This document shows, one piece after another, positions 17,131 through 26,300 of a DNA stretch of 62,018 nt. The DNA is from Paenibacillus soyae (GTDB lineage: Bacteria; Bacillota; Bacilli; Paenibacillales; Paenibacillaceae): the NCBI RefSeq assembly GCF_024623455.1, contig NZ_JANIPJ010000032.1, positions 1 through 62,018 of the forward strand, written 5' to 3'. Positions within the stretch are counted from its first letter, which is position 1, and each line of letters begins with the position of its first letter. The notes under the pieces are model-generated. The model searched no databases. It was not told the origin of the DNA and saw only the letters and a program-made list of their open reading frames with translations. The position numbers and the translations under genes were made by a program.

Positions 17131-18720
17131 TCAGAATAATGCGTTATAAATATCGTTTTTAGCCTGTTCCCATCTTGCATTCGCTTCTATCATAACAGCT
17201 TTGTAGCGTTGCTTCTCCCCCAAATACTGGTTGACAAGCAGCTGCTGCTTTTCTTCCGAAACCGTTGGGATTTCGATCTCTCCAACATCTGAGGGATTTA
17301 GGTTCATAACCGTTGTTCCACGCTGGAAGCTTTGAATAAACGCCATGCCTGTCGGACTCTCCAGGAAAATCCTCACGAATTGAGCCAACAATTTCGACTT
17401 GAATCGAAGCACGATAATGTTGGCTGAGGCAATAACCATTTCTTCGCTGTCAGGGAAGATGGCGAGCTTAATCACGGTCCCTCTGCATGTCATGACCAAG
17501 TCGCCGGGAAGCACTTCATAACGTTTTACCTTCCGCTCTTCCTCATCGATGAGTTCCAGCCCTTCCAACCTAACTTCACCATCCTCCAGGTTGGAAATAT
17601 TCAGCACTCTAATCTTGCCTGACTTTAATTCCTGCTTCGAGATCGCCTTCCCCCGGAATATATCTGCCATGCTGCGAAGCTTCTCCTTCGGCATGGCCGC
17701 CTGCTGGAATGAGCGCAGCTTCTCTTGTTCTTCGTCGAGCAGCAGATCGATCCTCCAGTTATCCCATAGCTGGAATTGATCCGGAGGAATCACTTCTTCC
17801 CGGTCAATCTCCAGCCTCTGCTTCTTGATGACCAATCTTCCTATCCGAACCTCTCGTGGACTTTCCTTGCCGAATTCCACTTGATATGTTCTAACCGAGG
17901 TATAGGGACGAAACAATCCGTCTGGAAGCGTATAAATCGATTGCACAGGTGCATCCGAGTTCATCTCTTGTCTCCAGTCCGCAATCGTTCCTGCTTGGAA
18001 CATCATGCGTGGCGGGAACGTAACGCTTATTCTACCTCTCTCCTGCAGAATAGGGAGCAAGAAACTGACAGCCGCCCCCTCTGATTCACGAATCGAGATT
18101 TCATCTTCATCCTGAAGTTTCAGACCAAAGGTTGGAATGGACAGAATCGCGTCAAATCTTTGTTCCAATTGCAACGGTTGGTAGATGGTTCCCTGAATCA
18201 CGAACATTCGAGGATTTTGTTCAAAGTATATGTTCAATAACCGACAGAGCATGTAGTTCTCCGACAGCAACGTGATGTTTAGGTCTCGCATGTAGCATTT
18301 GGTCTCGTATAAACCTTGCAAAAACTTCTCCGTCTCCGTAATGAGAATGGAGCTGTACTGGTTTTCATCGCACATTTCGACAAAACGTTCCATAATGCCA
18401 GGATGGGCCATAAGCGTACCGGTTATCCGATCCTGTTGTAGCGTGCGGAATGCATACTCCAATAGGTCCAATTCTTTGCCCGCATCGTAAAGCCTGCGGA
18501 ACAGATCCCGGTCCCCCGGGAAATGCCCCAATTCCCGTTCGCCAACTTGCTCTTTCATCCATAAGAATAGCTCCTCTGCGCTTGCCTCCTGTTCCCACTG
18601 GATAGTCATATGCCGCTCAATCGATTGCCTGGTGCGATTCACCCGTATCGCCTCCCGCAACAGTTGATCCCTGGAATGGATCTCGTGAAGCAAGCATAAA
18701 TTCCAAAACTGTTCGATCAC
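17131..18720 (-). CDS. Degenerate HsdM fused to a single HsdS recognition domain
   Basis: This 529-aa protein has three parts. Residues 1-100 are helical and unrecognised. Residues 105-300 follow the fold order of type I N6-adenine methyltransferases: the closing part LLPILQERGRISVTFPP...MFQAG (221-244) and LPDGLFRPYTSVRT (265-278) are clear. But the SAM-binding DPxxGSGG motif is gone and the catalytic NPPF is replaced by SIPTFG (194-199), so it cannot be an active methylase. Residues 345-500 resemble one target recognition domain of HsdS plus its helical repeat (MNLNPSDVGEIEIPTVSEE, then QYLGEKQRYK). It probably binds DNA, or joins the Hsd complex, without modifying it. It starts at GTG 18720 after AAGG, between the RecQ-like helicase and hsdM. 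Confidence 0.85.
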   Translation of the reverse strand: MIEQFWNLCLLHEIHSRDQLLREAIRVNRTRQSIERHMTIQWEQEASAEELFLWMKEQVGERELGHFPGDRDLFRRLYDAGKELDLLEYAFRTLQQDRITGTLMAHPGIMERFVEMCDENQYSSILITETEKFLQGLYETKCYMRDLNITLLSENYMLCRLLNIYFEQNPRMFVIQGTIYQPLQLEQRFDAILSIPTFGLKLQDEDEISIRESEGAAVSFLLPILQERGRISVTFPPRMMFQAGTIADWRQEMNSDAPVQSIYTLPDGLFRPYTSVRTYQVEFGKESPREVRIGRLVIKKQRLEIDREEVIPPDQFQLWDNWRIDLLLDEEQEKLRSFQQAAMPKEKLRSMADIFRGKAISKQELKSGKIRVLNISNLEDGEVRLEGLELIDEEERKVKRYEVLPGDLVMTCRGTVIKLAIFPDSEEMVIASANIIVLRFKSKLLAQFVRIFLESPTGMAFIQSFQRGTTVMNLNPSDVGEIEIPTVSEEKQQLLVNQYLGEKQRYKAVMIEANARWEQAKNDIYNALF

Positions 18721-18765
18721 TTATTCACCTTCTTTCTAACTCCACATGCTTCATCAAGGATGAAC

Positions 18766-21700
18766 CTAGGACCTGGTATTCCCGGTTTTCGCCAATACTT
18801 CATCCGGGATGCGTCCCAAGAAATAATCTTCGATATACTCCCAGAATCGGTCGTTCTCCACTTCATTCTCGAACAAATGAGTTAACATCGCCACGGATAG
18901 GTAATGCCTTTCTTTTACGTTTTCGAGTATATAATTGGTATACTTCGCCGGATTTTGAATGCTGCGTTCAATCTGCATTCGGGAGTTAATGCGAATAAAT
19001 ATTTCGGGATTATCTCCGCCATTCACGCGATAGATCATGTTCCCCAGAGCTTCTAGTATACCAAGAAGAATGAAGGTTTTCTCTACTTTCTCCGGGTTCA
19101 CCTTCGGCAGAAACAACGAAACGTAGCTTGGATCCGTGTTTGCCTGCTGCCCTTGACTGAGAATTTGCCTCCACTCAATCTTGACCCAATCTAAGAACCC
19201 CGAATACCCACTGTTCTGAATCGAATATTGATCTTTCGATTCGTTGTACTTCATGAATCGCTGATAGAAGTTAGAATGTTTCTGCATAATCCGATCATAC
19301 TGATTCGCGCTATGGATTAGGATAGAAGCCAGGTTCTCGCAATAATACTTATCCCCCTTCATCCTCTTCTTCAACTCTGCCGCAAGCTCCGGGATGGAGA
19401 AGAAGCTCCTCTCCTTAGCGTATCCACCGAATATTTCCGCAATCTGTTCTAATTGATGATTCAACTCATTGGTGAACTGATCGCGATGTAACGATTTAAG
19501 TGCAAGCTCCAGTTGCAGGACAGGTAGCAGATGACTTAGGAACGGCAAACCCAGCTCATCGTCTTTCGAATGGAATTTATATTTAAATTGAGGGAAAGAT
19601 AAACGCTGAAACCGTGTTTCCCACAAGCTCTTCATATCGCAGGAATAGATATTGCCATACGCCGTACGATGTCCATTAGCAATCTTCTTGAAGTATTGGC
19701 CGAATCGCTCCAGAATCTGTTGCTCCTGATCATGTTGAATCATAAAATACTCATTCGCAAACACGCTTCTCGGACGGGCAATAATCGGCGAGTATCCCAT
19801 TTTCGCCTTAAAATCTTTCTCGAGAATGAGTAACGCTGTCTTCAGTTTGTTGTCGACTTCCTCACTCGCTTCCGAACCTTGCTGGAATATATAACGGAAT
19901 TCCTCAGCATTGACCAGTAGATGACGCACGTTGCTGCTGTGCTTATTTTCATTAATAAGTTGTACAATCTTCGCCATCACTTGAACTAACTGCTGCTTGC
20001 GGATTGTCGAGATGCCATGCAGTCGATTGACATGAACGAAGTCCTTGGGCAAGAAATCAAAATAAGCATACCCTCGCTCCAGCGCCCTTGCAGCGCGGCC
20101 AATCTCCTGGACATAGTCACACACATTCCCAGTCGGGGCGAAGTGATAAACGTTCATAATATCAGGCAGATCGATGCCCATCCCGAACGCTTTAGTTGCA
20201 AGCATAACCAATGATTCGCCATCCTTGAACCTTTTGTAGTTTGCGTGCTTAAGATCTTTCGAGAGAGGACCGTAATAAGCAGTAAGATGCTGACGCAATC
20301 GCTCGCTTGCATAGATTTTGGTAAATTCGTTAAACTGATTAATTAATCCGACGGTTGGGAAATACACAAGCGTTTTTTCGCCTTTGGCCAGGTACTGTTC
20401 CAATCTGAACACAAGCACCCTGAATTTGTCCTCCAGATATTCCTTGAATCTCTCCTTCGACTGATTGGATTTCTTAATGCGAACCTCCAAGTCATCCCGC
20501 TTCACATAACCAAAGTAGCTAATGGGATTAATCAGATTCAAGCTGTCTCTGGTTTCGGCGTACATATCCTCTACTCCGCCATAGATTGCTGTTGCAGTAA
20601 AGGTCGCCACTGGGAACTGCATATCTTTCTTACGCAGGCGCTGGAGGTAACTCCCCAAATACCAATAGTCCGAACGAAATGCTTTGCCCCACGTCGTAAC
20701 AATATGCGCTTCATCGATAACGAACAGTCCTACCTCACGATCGCCGATTAATTGCGCAATATCGGATCGGCTCAGGAGTGTCTCCGGTGAAATATAGAGA
20801 ATGGAAACTTCTCTTGACTGAATTCGTTCAATGATGCCCATCTTCTCAACCGGTGTAATCTCCGAATTAATGGTTGCGGACATATGCACATTTCGATCCA
20901 TCAGCCCCTGCACCTGATCCGTCATCAATCCGATTAACGGAGAGATAACTATGGTCATTAGACCATACTTCTCAGCGAGGTAAATAGCCGGCACTTGGAA
21001 CATAACCGATTTCCCCGCTCCAGTGGGCGAAGTCACGAAGATGTCACGATAGCTGTGTCCCTGATGTGCTAATGTTGCCTGCTGCACAATGCTGTCTATC
21101 ACCTGGCTTTGCGGAATATGGACCGTTTCCTTCTTAAATTCAGGATCGTGAATATCCTTATACATTCGCAAATCCCGAAAACTGGAATAGTTCCAGTACT
21201 TCTCGAGTACGCGCAAATATTCTGTCTCATGTAATTGCGGTACAAGCGCTGTCGTCTTGGTAACCAGTACGAATGTAAAATCTGGGAGAAGGCTTTGCAA
21301 AAGTTGAATTCGCTCGCGGTAGCGATGAATAGACAAACCTAGATCTCCTGTGTAAGAGATCCGAATTTCTTGTCGCCCGGTTGCTGTATTCGATAATAAT
21401 CGCACGGCCAGTCCAACCAGTACATCGTTTTCTTCTACCAGTTCTAGATCAGCTGTCTCATCACTCGCCAACTTTCGCTCTGGAAGTACACGATCTGGAA
21501 TTGGATAATAATCCATCGCCGGTTCGGAGTCCGCGTATACAACAAACCAGTTATTATCGATCTTCTTTAATGCGCCGTAATATTTCTGGAAAACTTCAAA
21601 TTCTGGATCCTGCTCCGGCTCTTCGGTTGAATTCTCGTCCTCGAAGTAGGTGGCAAACAATCTCTCCGAAGCAGATATACTATACAAACAAGGGAACGTA

Positions 21701-22020
21701 CGGTGATAAACATTGTTTTCATAGATCACTATGGAGAAGTACAGCGACAGCACTTCTTTCCCAATGACGAGATATTCTTCATAGGTGCACCAAGCAGCCT
21801 GATCGATTTGCTGGAGCGCTTGGAACATCTCCGGCAGAATGGACGCTTTGGCTTGATCAAGGTCATGAATCGCCATTGTAACCGAATGAGGGATAAGCTT
21901 ACGTAATGGCATCGATTCAAAAAAAGTGGACGAAAACCCTTTGAATACGAAAAGCACCTTTTGGTTGGATTCCTGCTTCAATCGCTCGAGATCTTGTTCG
22001 ATTCTATTATAATTATTCAT
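18766..22020 (-). CDS. RecQ-family DEAH helicase with long private N-terminus
   Basis: This protein of about 1084 aa has a RecQ-like superfamily 2 helicase core: Walker A SPTGAGKSVMF (about residue 325), VIDEAHIVTTWGKAFRSDYW (DEAH and the aromatic loop, about 435), TFTATA (motif III), and motif VI-like VQEIGRAARALERG (about 640). About 290 N-terminal and 430 C-terminal residues have no match I recognise. There is no clear RQC or HRDC domain, so it is not housekeeping RecQ. The longest frame overlaps the sigma gene, but ATG 22020 has GGAGG eight bases upstream and leaves a four-base gap. Strand-separating helicases of this type occur in several defence systems. Here it is the second gene of the operon that ends in hsdMSR. 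Confidence 0.85.
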   Translation of the reverse strand: MNNYNRIEQDLERLKQESNQKVLFVFKGFSSTFFESMPLRKLIPHSVTMAIHDLDQAKASILPEMFQALQQIDQAAWCTYEEYLVIGKEVLSLYFSIVIYENNVYHRTFPCLYSISASERLFATYFEDENSTEEPEQDPEFEVFQKYYGALKKIDNNWFVVYADSEPAMDYYPIPDRVLPERKLASDETADLELVEENDVLVGLAVRLLSNTATGRQEIRISYTGDLGLSIHRYRERIQLLQSLLPDFTFVLVTKTTALVPQLHETEYLRVLEKYWNYSSFRDLRMYKDIHDPEFKKETVHIPQSQVIDSIVQQATLAHQGHSYRDIFVTSPTGAGKSVMFQVPAIYLAEKYGLMTIVISPLIGLMTDQVQGLMDRNVHMSATINSEITPVEKMGIIERIQSREVSILYISPETLLSRSDIAQLIGDREVGLFVIDEAHIVTTWGKAFRSDYWYLGSYLQRLRKKDMQFPVATFTATAIYGGVEDMYAETRDSLNLINPISYFGYVKRDDLEVRIKKSNQSKERFKEYLEDKFRVLVFRLEQYLAKGEKTLVYFPTVGLINQFNEFTKIYASERLRQHLTAYYGPLSKDLKHANYKRFKDGESLVMLATKAFGMGIDLPDIMNVYHFAPTGNVCDYVQEIGRAARALERGYAYFDFLPKDFVHVNRLHGISTIRKQQLVQVMAKIVQLINENKHSSNVRHLLVNAEEFRYIFQQGSEASEEVDNKLKTALLILEKDFKAKMGYSPIIARPRSVFANEYFMIQHDQEQQILERFGQYFKKIANGHRTAYGNIYSCDMKSLWETRFQRLSFPQFKYKFHSKDDELGLPFLSHLLPVLQLELALKSLHRDQFTNELNHQLEQIAEIFGGYAKERSFFSIPELAAELKKRMKGDKYYCENLASILIHSANQYDRIMQKHSNFYQRFMKYNESKDQYSIQNSGYSGFLDWVKIEWRQILSQGQQANTDPSYVSLFLPKVNPEKVEKTFILLGILEALGNMIYRVNGGDNPEIFIRINSRMQIERSIQNPAKYTNYILENVKERHYLSVAMLTHLFENEVENDRFWEYIEDYFLGRIPDEVLAKTGNTRS

Positions 22021-22024
22021 CCTG

Positions 22025-23161
22025 TTAACCTCCCATTGGTTCTGGCCAGTAATAGTCCTCACGGCTTGCTCCTTTTCTCATTTTACTTGCTAATTTCCTC
22101 AAAGCACTCGCTTCAATCTGTCTAATCCTTTCTCGCGTTACCCCGAACTGCTCCCCAACCTTCTCGAGTGTCTTCGGTCTGTGATCACGGAATCCGAATC
22201 GTTCCCGGATAACCTCTTGCTCCCGTGGTTTGAGATGAGTGTTTATCATATCTTGAAGCAGCTTCTTCAAGTCATGCTGCTCTGCTAAGAGGGCAGGATC
22301 AAAATAAATCTTGCTGTACTCGCTTAACAATCGATGCGTCTCCAGACTGATGAACTGATTTAGTTCCGAATCTTGGCCATCCTCCGATACATCCTGTTCG
22401 GTGGAAGTCAGACCTAGTACCTGATGTTCAACGATCTTGGCTCGCTCGTACTGAGATGCAGTAATGCCAAGCTTCGCGATAACGGCCTGCCTGTCAGGGA
22501 TGCTATCCTCTACTTCGTAAGCCTGTTCCTCCCGCCGGATCTTCTGGATGAGTTCAAACATATGTACCGGTACTCGTATCAATGTTCCCGTATCCACGAT
22601 AGCGCGTATGATACGCTGCCTTATCCACCAAACGGCATAGGTCGAGAATTGAACATCCTTGTTCACATCAAACTTCCTAATCGCGTCCATTAACCCAATC
22701 GTTCCTTCTGATACAAGGTCATCGTAGGTATGTTGGTGATTGGCATATCTTATATACTTGGAAGCCAGCTTTTGAACAAGCTTCATATTATCGACAACCA
22801 GTTGTTCGAATTCTTGGTTATTCCGAGACTCATGGTACTCTTTCAATAAGAACGTGTTCCTTGAATAATCACCCTGACTGGATGAGCCCTCCATCATTTT
22901 CGGTTCGGAGACTGGCTTCCATTCCATATTCAAGATGTCATCTATAGTTGGTTCTTCATCTACTTGCTTGGGTTGGCCTGAGTCACTATGTAGAATATTC
23001 TGGTATCCCATAATCTCGAGAAACATCTCAATGTCATCGCTCTCCAGTTGCTCATCGGATAAGGTTTGCAGAAGGGTCTTCGCCTCGGCAAAAGAAATCG
23101 TCTGTTTATCAGGAAATGTATGTTCAAACACTTGCTGTACTTCGCGAATACTCTTGCCCAT
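22025..23161 (-). CDS. Primary-type sigma-70 factor in a restriction operon
   Basis: This 378-aa sigma factor is built like the primary sigma rather than an ECF factor. A private acidic N-terminus (about 1-105) slightly recalls region 1.1. Region 2 (about 115-215) includes YDDLVSEGTIGLMDAIRKFD and FSTYAVWWIRQRIIRAI, the core-binding and -10 recognition/melting helices, and is followed by IRVPVHM. Then come region 3 and region 4 (about 310-370) with LKPREQEVIRERFG and the -35-reading helix VTRERIRQIEASALRKL. It is the first gene of the six-gene minus-strand operon (ATG 23161 after AAGGAGG), so it is likely co-expressed with the helicase and restriction genes. It may direct transcription of its own island, or have been recruited as a DNA-melting module. 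It is not the housekeeping sigA, which sits with dnaG in related genomes. Confidence 0.9.
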   Translation of the reverse strand: MGKSIREVQQVFEHTFPDKQTISFAEAKTLLQTLSDEQLESDDIEMFLEIMGYQNILHSDSGQPKQVDEEPTIDDILNMEWKPVSEPKMMEGSSSQGDYSRNTFLLKEYHESRNNQEFEQLVVDNMKLVQKLASKYIRYANHQHTYDDLVSEGTIGLMDAIRKFDVNKDVQFSTYAVWWIRQRIIRAIVDTGTLIRVPVHMFELIQKIRREEQAYEVEDSIPDRQAVIAKLGITASQYERAKIVEHQVLGLTSTEQDVSEDGQDSELNQFISLETHRLLSEYSKIYFDPALLAEQHDLKKLLQDMINTHLKPREQEVIRERFGFRDHRPKTLEKVGEQFGVTRERIRQIEASALRKLASKMRKGASREDYYWPEPMGG

Positions 23162-23256
23162 CTGAAGTCCTCCTTCTTAACGCCTCATACGAATAATACC
23201 ACACTATATTTTGATATTACAATATCTAATTATAAATCATTTGAAATCAAAAACAA

Positions 23257-23284
23257 AAAATGACTTCCCCGAAAGGAAGTCATT
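23257..23284 (-). terminator. Terminator of the 1434-aa gene
   Basis: On the minus strand AAATGACTTCC / GGAAGTCATTT form a stem followed by six T. It lies between the stop of the 1434-aa gene and the sigma gene, so the two are separate transcription units. Confidence 0.85.
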
Positions 23285-23324
23285 TCGTTTAAATCGTATC
23301 TTCACTGACTTTTTACACTTTCCT

Positions 23325-26300
23325 TTACTGCTTTAACTGGATCCGTTCACCACTAATAAAGAACGGAGCTTGAGCACGCTCAAGAAGATTCAGCGTTTCA
23401 ATCAAAAATCTGCCATCGCTAGAATAACGTAGCTCTGCGAGTCGTTGCTGGAAGTCTTTCGTTAATGAATTGCCATTAAACTCCGTTTCCAGTACATAAG
23501 CAATCCAATCCGTCTCATTCTGTACTCGCTCATTCTGAATAGATACTATGATTTCATCGTAAGAGCCAAGTTGACGGAATTTTCCGCTCTTCCTCACATA
23601 GTCAACAACCAAGTCTAAAGTCCATGGTAGAGCGTTCTTCAATATAGGTAATTGGTCAGTTAGAAGCACTTCATCTGCTTTAACGTAGCCATACTTATCT
23701 TCCTGCTTTGCCGTAATTAATCTTTCAATAAGATTAACGACATCGGATTCCTGATCTTCTGTCCATCCTAAATGTCCTCGATGGATATACTCGCCGAACT
23801 GTCCGTAAGAATAATAATATATCAATTTACTTCGGGATAGGACACTATCAAGCGTCGTCTCTGTCGCTCCTACTTCCTCCGTTACCCATTGAAAGACAAG
23901 TTCACGAGGTACTTCCGCCTCCTGTTCCAGTATGAATTGTTCGATGATGGACTGAAGCGTAACCTCCTCAATGGGCTGGTCTGCTGAGGAAATCAACGGG
24001 TATCTAACAAATCGGAACTTAGATTGTTCCTGCCCTTGCAACAGATCGTATAACAAATAGGTTGTCCGGATTCCAAGTCTTTGACAATCGGCTTCACACT
24101 CCTCAAATAACTTGCTAATATGAATGACGCCCCATTGCTGCAACATTACCGAGAGCTTATCATTAATTATCTCGAGATCGCTTCCAAGCAGAGGATAAAA
24201 CTCTCTTAGGCCAATTACCCCCAAATCTTCATTCACAAAATCTGCATCCGTCGTAATGGAGAAGGTCAAGGTAAATTCCTTCCACCCCCTCTTGATGACA
24301 AATTCATCGCGCAGACTCTCCAAAGTTTGCGCTGCTTGCTGCTCGCGAATAAACATCTTAATTAATTCGCCATTCGTCAGTTGGAAAGCATCGTCCTTAT
24401 GCCAAATATGCGGAAACTTCAGAGGAGCCAGTTGATCGGATCCTTCCTTCCGAAGCATAGTGTATAATGCATACTCGTTAGGTATGTCGGATTCCATCAA
24501 CTCGGAACTGAATAATTGATAGAGTCTTCCAACCGATATAGGGCTGCGCTGTTCCAATAGCTGCAATGCTTTATTTGATATTTTCTCGATTAATTCCGGC
24601 CGAGACGATACGAACGAAGAGTGAATATAAAGCCCTCTCCCCCATAAATAAGCTCGATCGGCAAACTCATCCCTTCCAACTACAGAAGTGAAATCGCGAT
24701 CTTTCTCAAAAGTATCCGGTTTTATGCGATTAGCTTTTTCGAGTAATTCTCCGGCACGTTTGTAGATTTCTATCCCATTCGGATATTGTCGGAATACCAT
24801 TTCGACTAAATCATGCTTCTTAGCATTTTTCAAATAATAGTAGCCATCTACAGTCATGTTGAACAAATCGTTCGTTACATCCACTTTAAAATCCGATGGC
24901 ACAGCAAGTTCGGAAGCTATATGATCAAGTTCGCCTCGAATTTCCTCTTGGGTGACAAGTTTCCCTTTGAGCACAGATAGCAAATGCTGCTTCATCTCTT
25001 CCACAACATTTTGAAGCCTCTCTTGCTCCCATATAGTCCACCAACCATGTTCCTCGACATAAGTTAGCCCGGAATATTCAAGAGCCTCTACGGCCAATTC
25101 ATGAAAGAAGACATCACTTACATTTAACTTAAAGAAGCAGAAATCATTTTGTAATGCACAAGCTTCCTTGAGGGCCCTAGACACATCGATAAGATCCGGT
25201 TGCAGCGAGCCGTTCACATTGCGAATTATTTGCCTAACTCTTTCTCTTGTCAAATTATAAACATTCCCAGTTTGCTCTAGCGTTATCTTCTGCCCTTCCC
25301 TGCTCTCGCTCCACCGAAAATACATTAAGGCCATATTACGGTTACTTGATATAGCTTCATCCGTCCACATTCTCCCCCACTTTTCGAACAACTGATTAAA
25401 TGAATAATCAATGCGTTCTCGAGGAGTCATGGAGACCCATTTCTGTTGAATTGCAAGTTTACTTCTATAATGCTCTAAACGAATTTGCAACTGAACAACA
25501 AACTTATCGATTGCCGTAACTCCAACACCTGAGAAACGTTTCAGCTCAACAAGGTAAGCCGGAAGATCCCCTAGCTTCGTTATCCCATCTCCATGGAGCG
25601 CTTCAATCAGTTTAGCACACTTAGAGTAGAACTCTGGTTCTAGCGGCATATCCAGATCTGATTCATCAAGAGGCAACATTAAATTATTCCATCTTATCTC
25701 ACCGCAATCGCTAACTTTGATCTGCAAATCCTCTTCCGTGACGGATGCGAATGGCTCGCTACCGATTAAGGGCGTTACATTCCCCTCCGCAATAGGTTTA
25801 AGCTGCACAAAAAACTTTTCAATTGCACGTTCGCCGACACCTTTAATTAATTGCGCCAGTATCGAAAGATCACTCGGCAAGTCCGCCACTACGTAATCCT
25901 TCTTCAGCATAATTAGACCATTCATTAGGGCATTACATCCGCTAATCGGCAATCGAGATATTAACATACCAGCAATGGGTTCCGCACAAACAACCTCTGC
26001 GTCTTTGAATCGAATGACTTTAGGCAAATCACTCTGGATAGGATTTTCATGCCTCTGATCATCGGGGGTCGAATGTGCGGACACTTTATGTTGTTCAATG
26101 ATGCTCATGACATCGTCATATCTGGATCGAAGCAGCCATTCCAATGAACGCAACGGAATGCCATTTAGCTGACTAGCTCGTCTTATGCCATATCGTTCTA
26201 GCAAGCGGACGACATCGATTGGAAGCATGTCCTTCAACTCCGCATCGCTTAACCCGGACAACTCTTCTCTTGCTACATGTGGCTCCAGCTTAATGAATCT

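Noticed and set aside
18766..22020. Housekeeping RecQ
   Set aside because: Twice the usual length, no RQC/HRDC region seen, and embedded in a restriction operon.
11236..23161. BREX or DISARM system
   Set aside because: No PglZ, BrxC, BrxL, DrmA/B/C or matching methylase. The methylase and specificity genes are of plain type I form.
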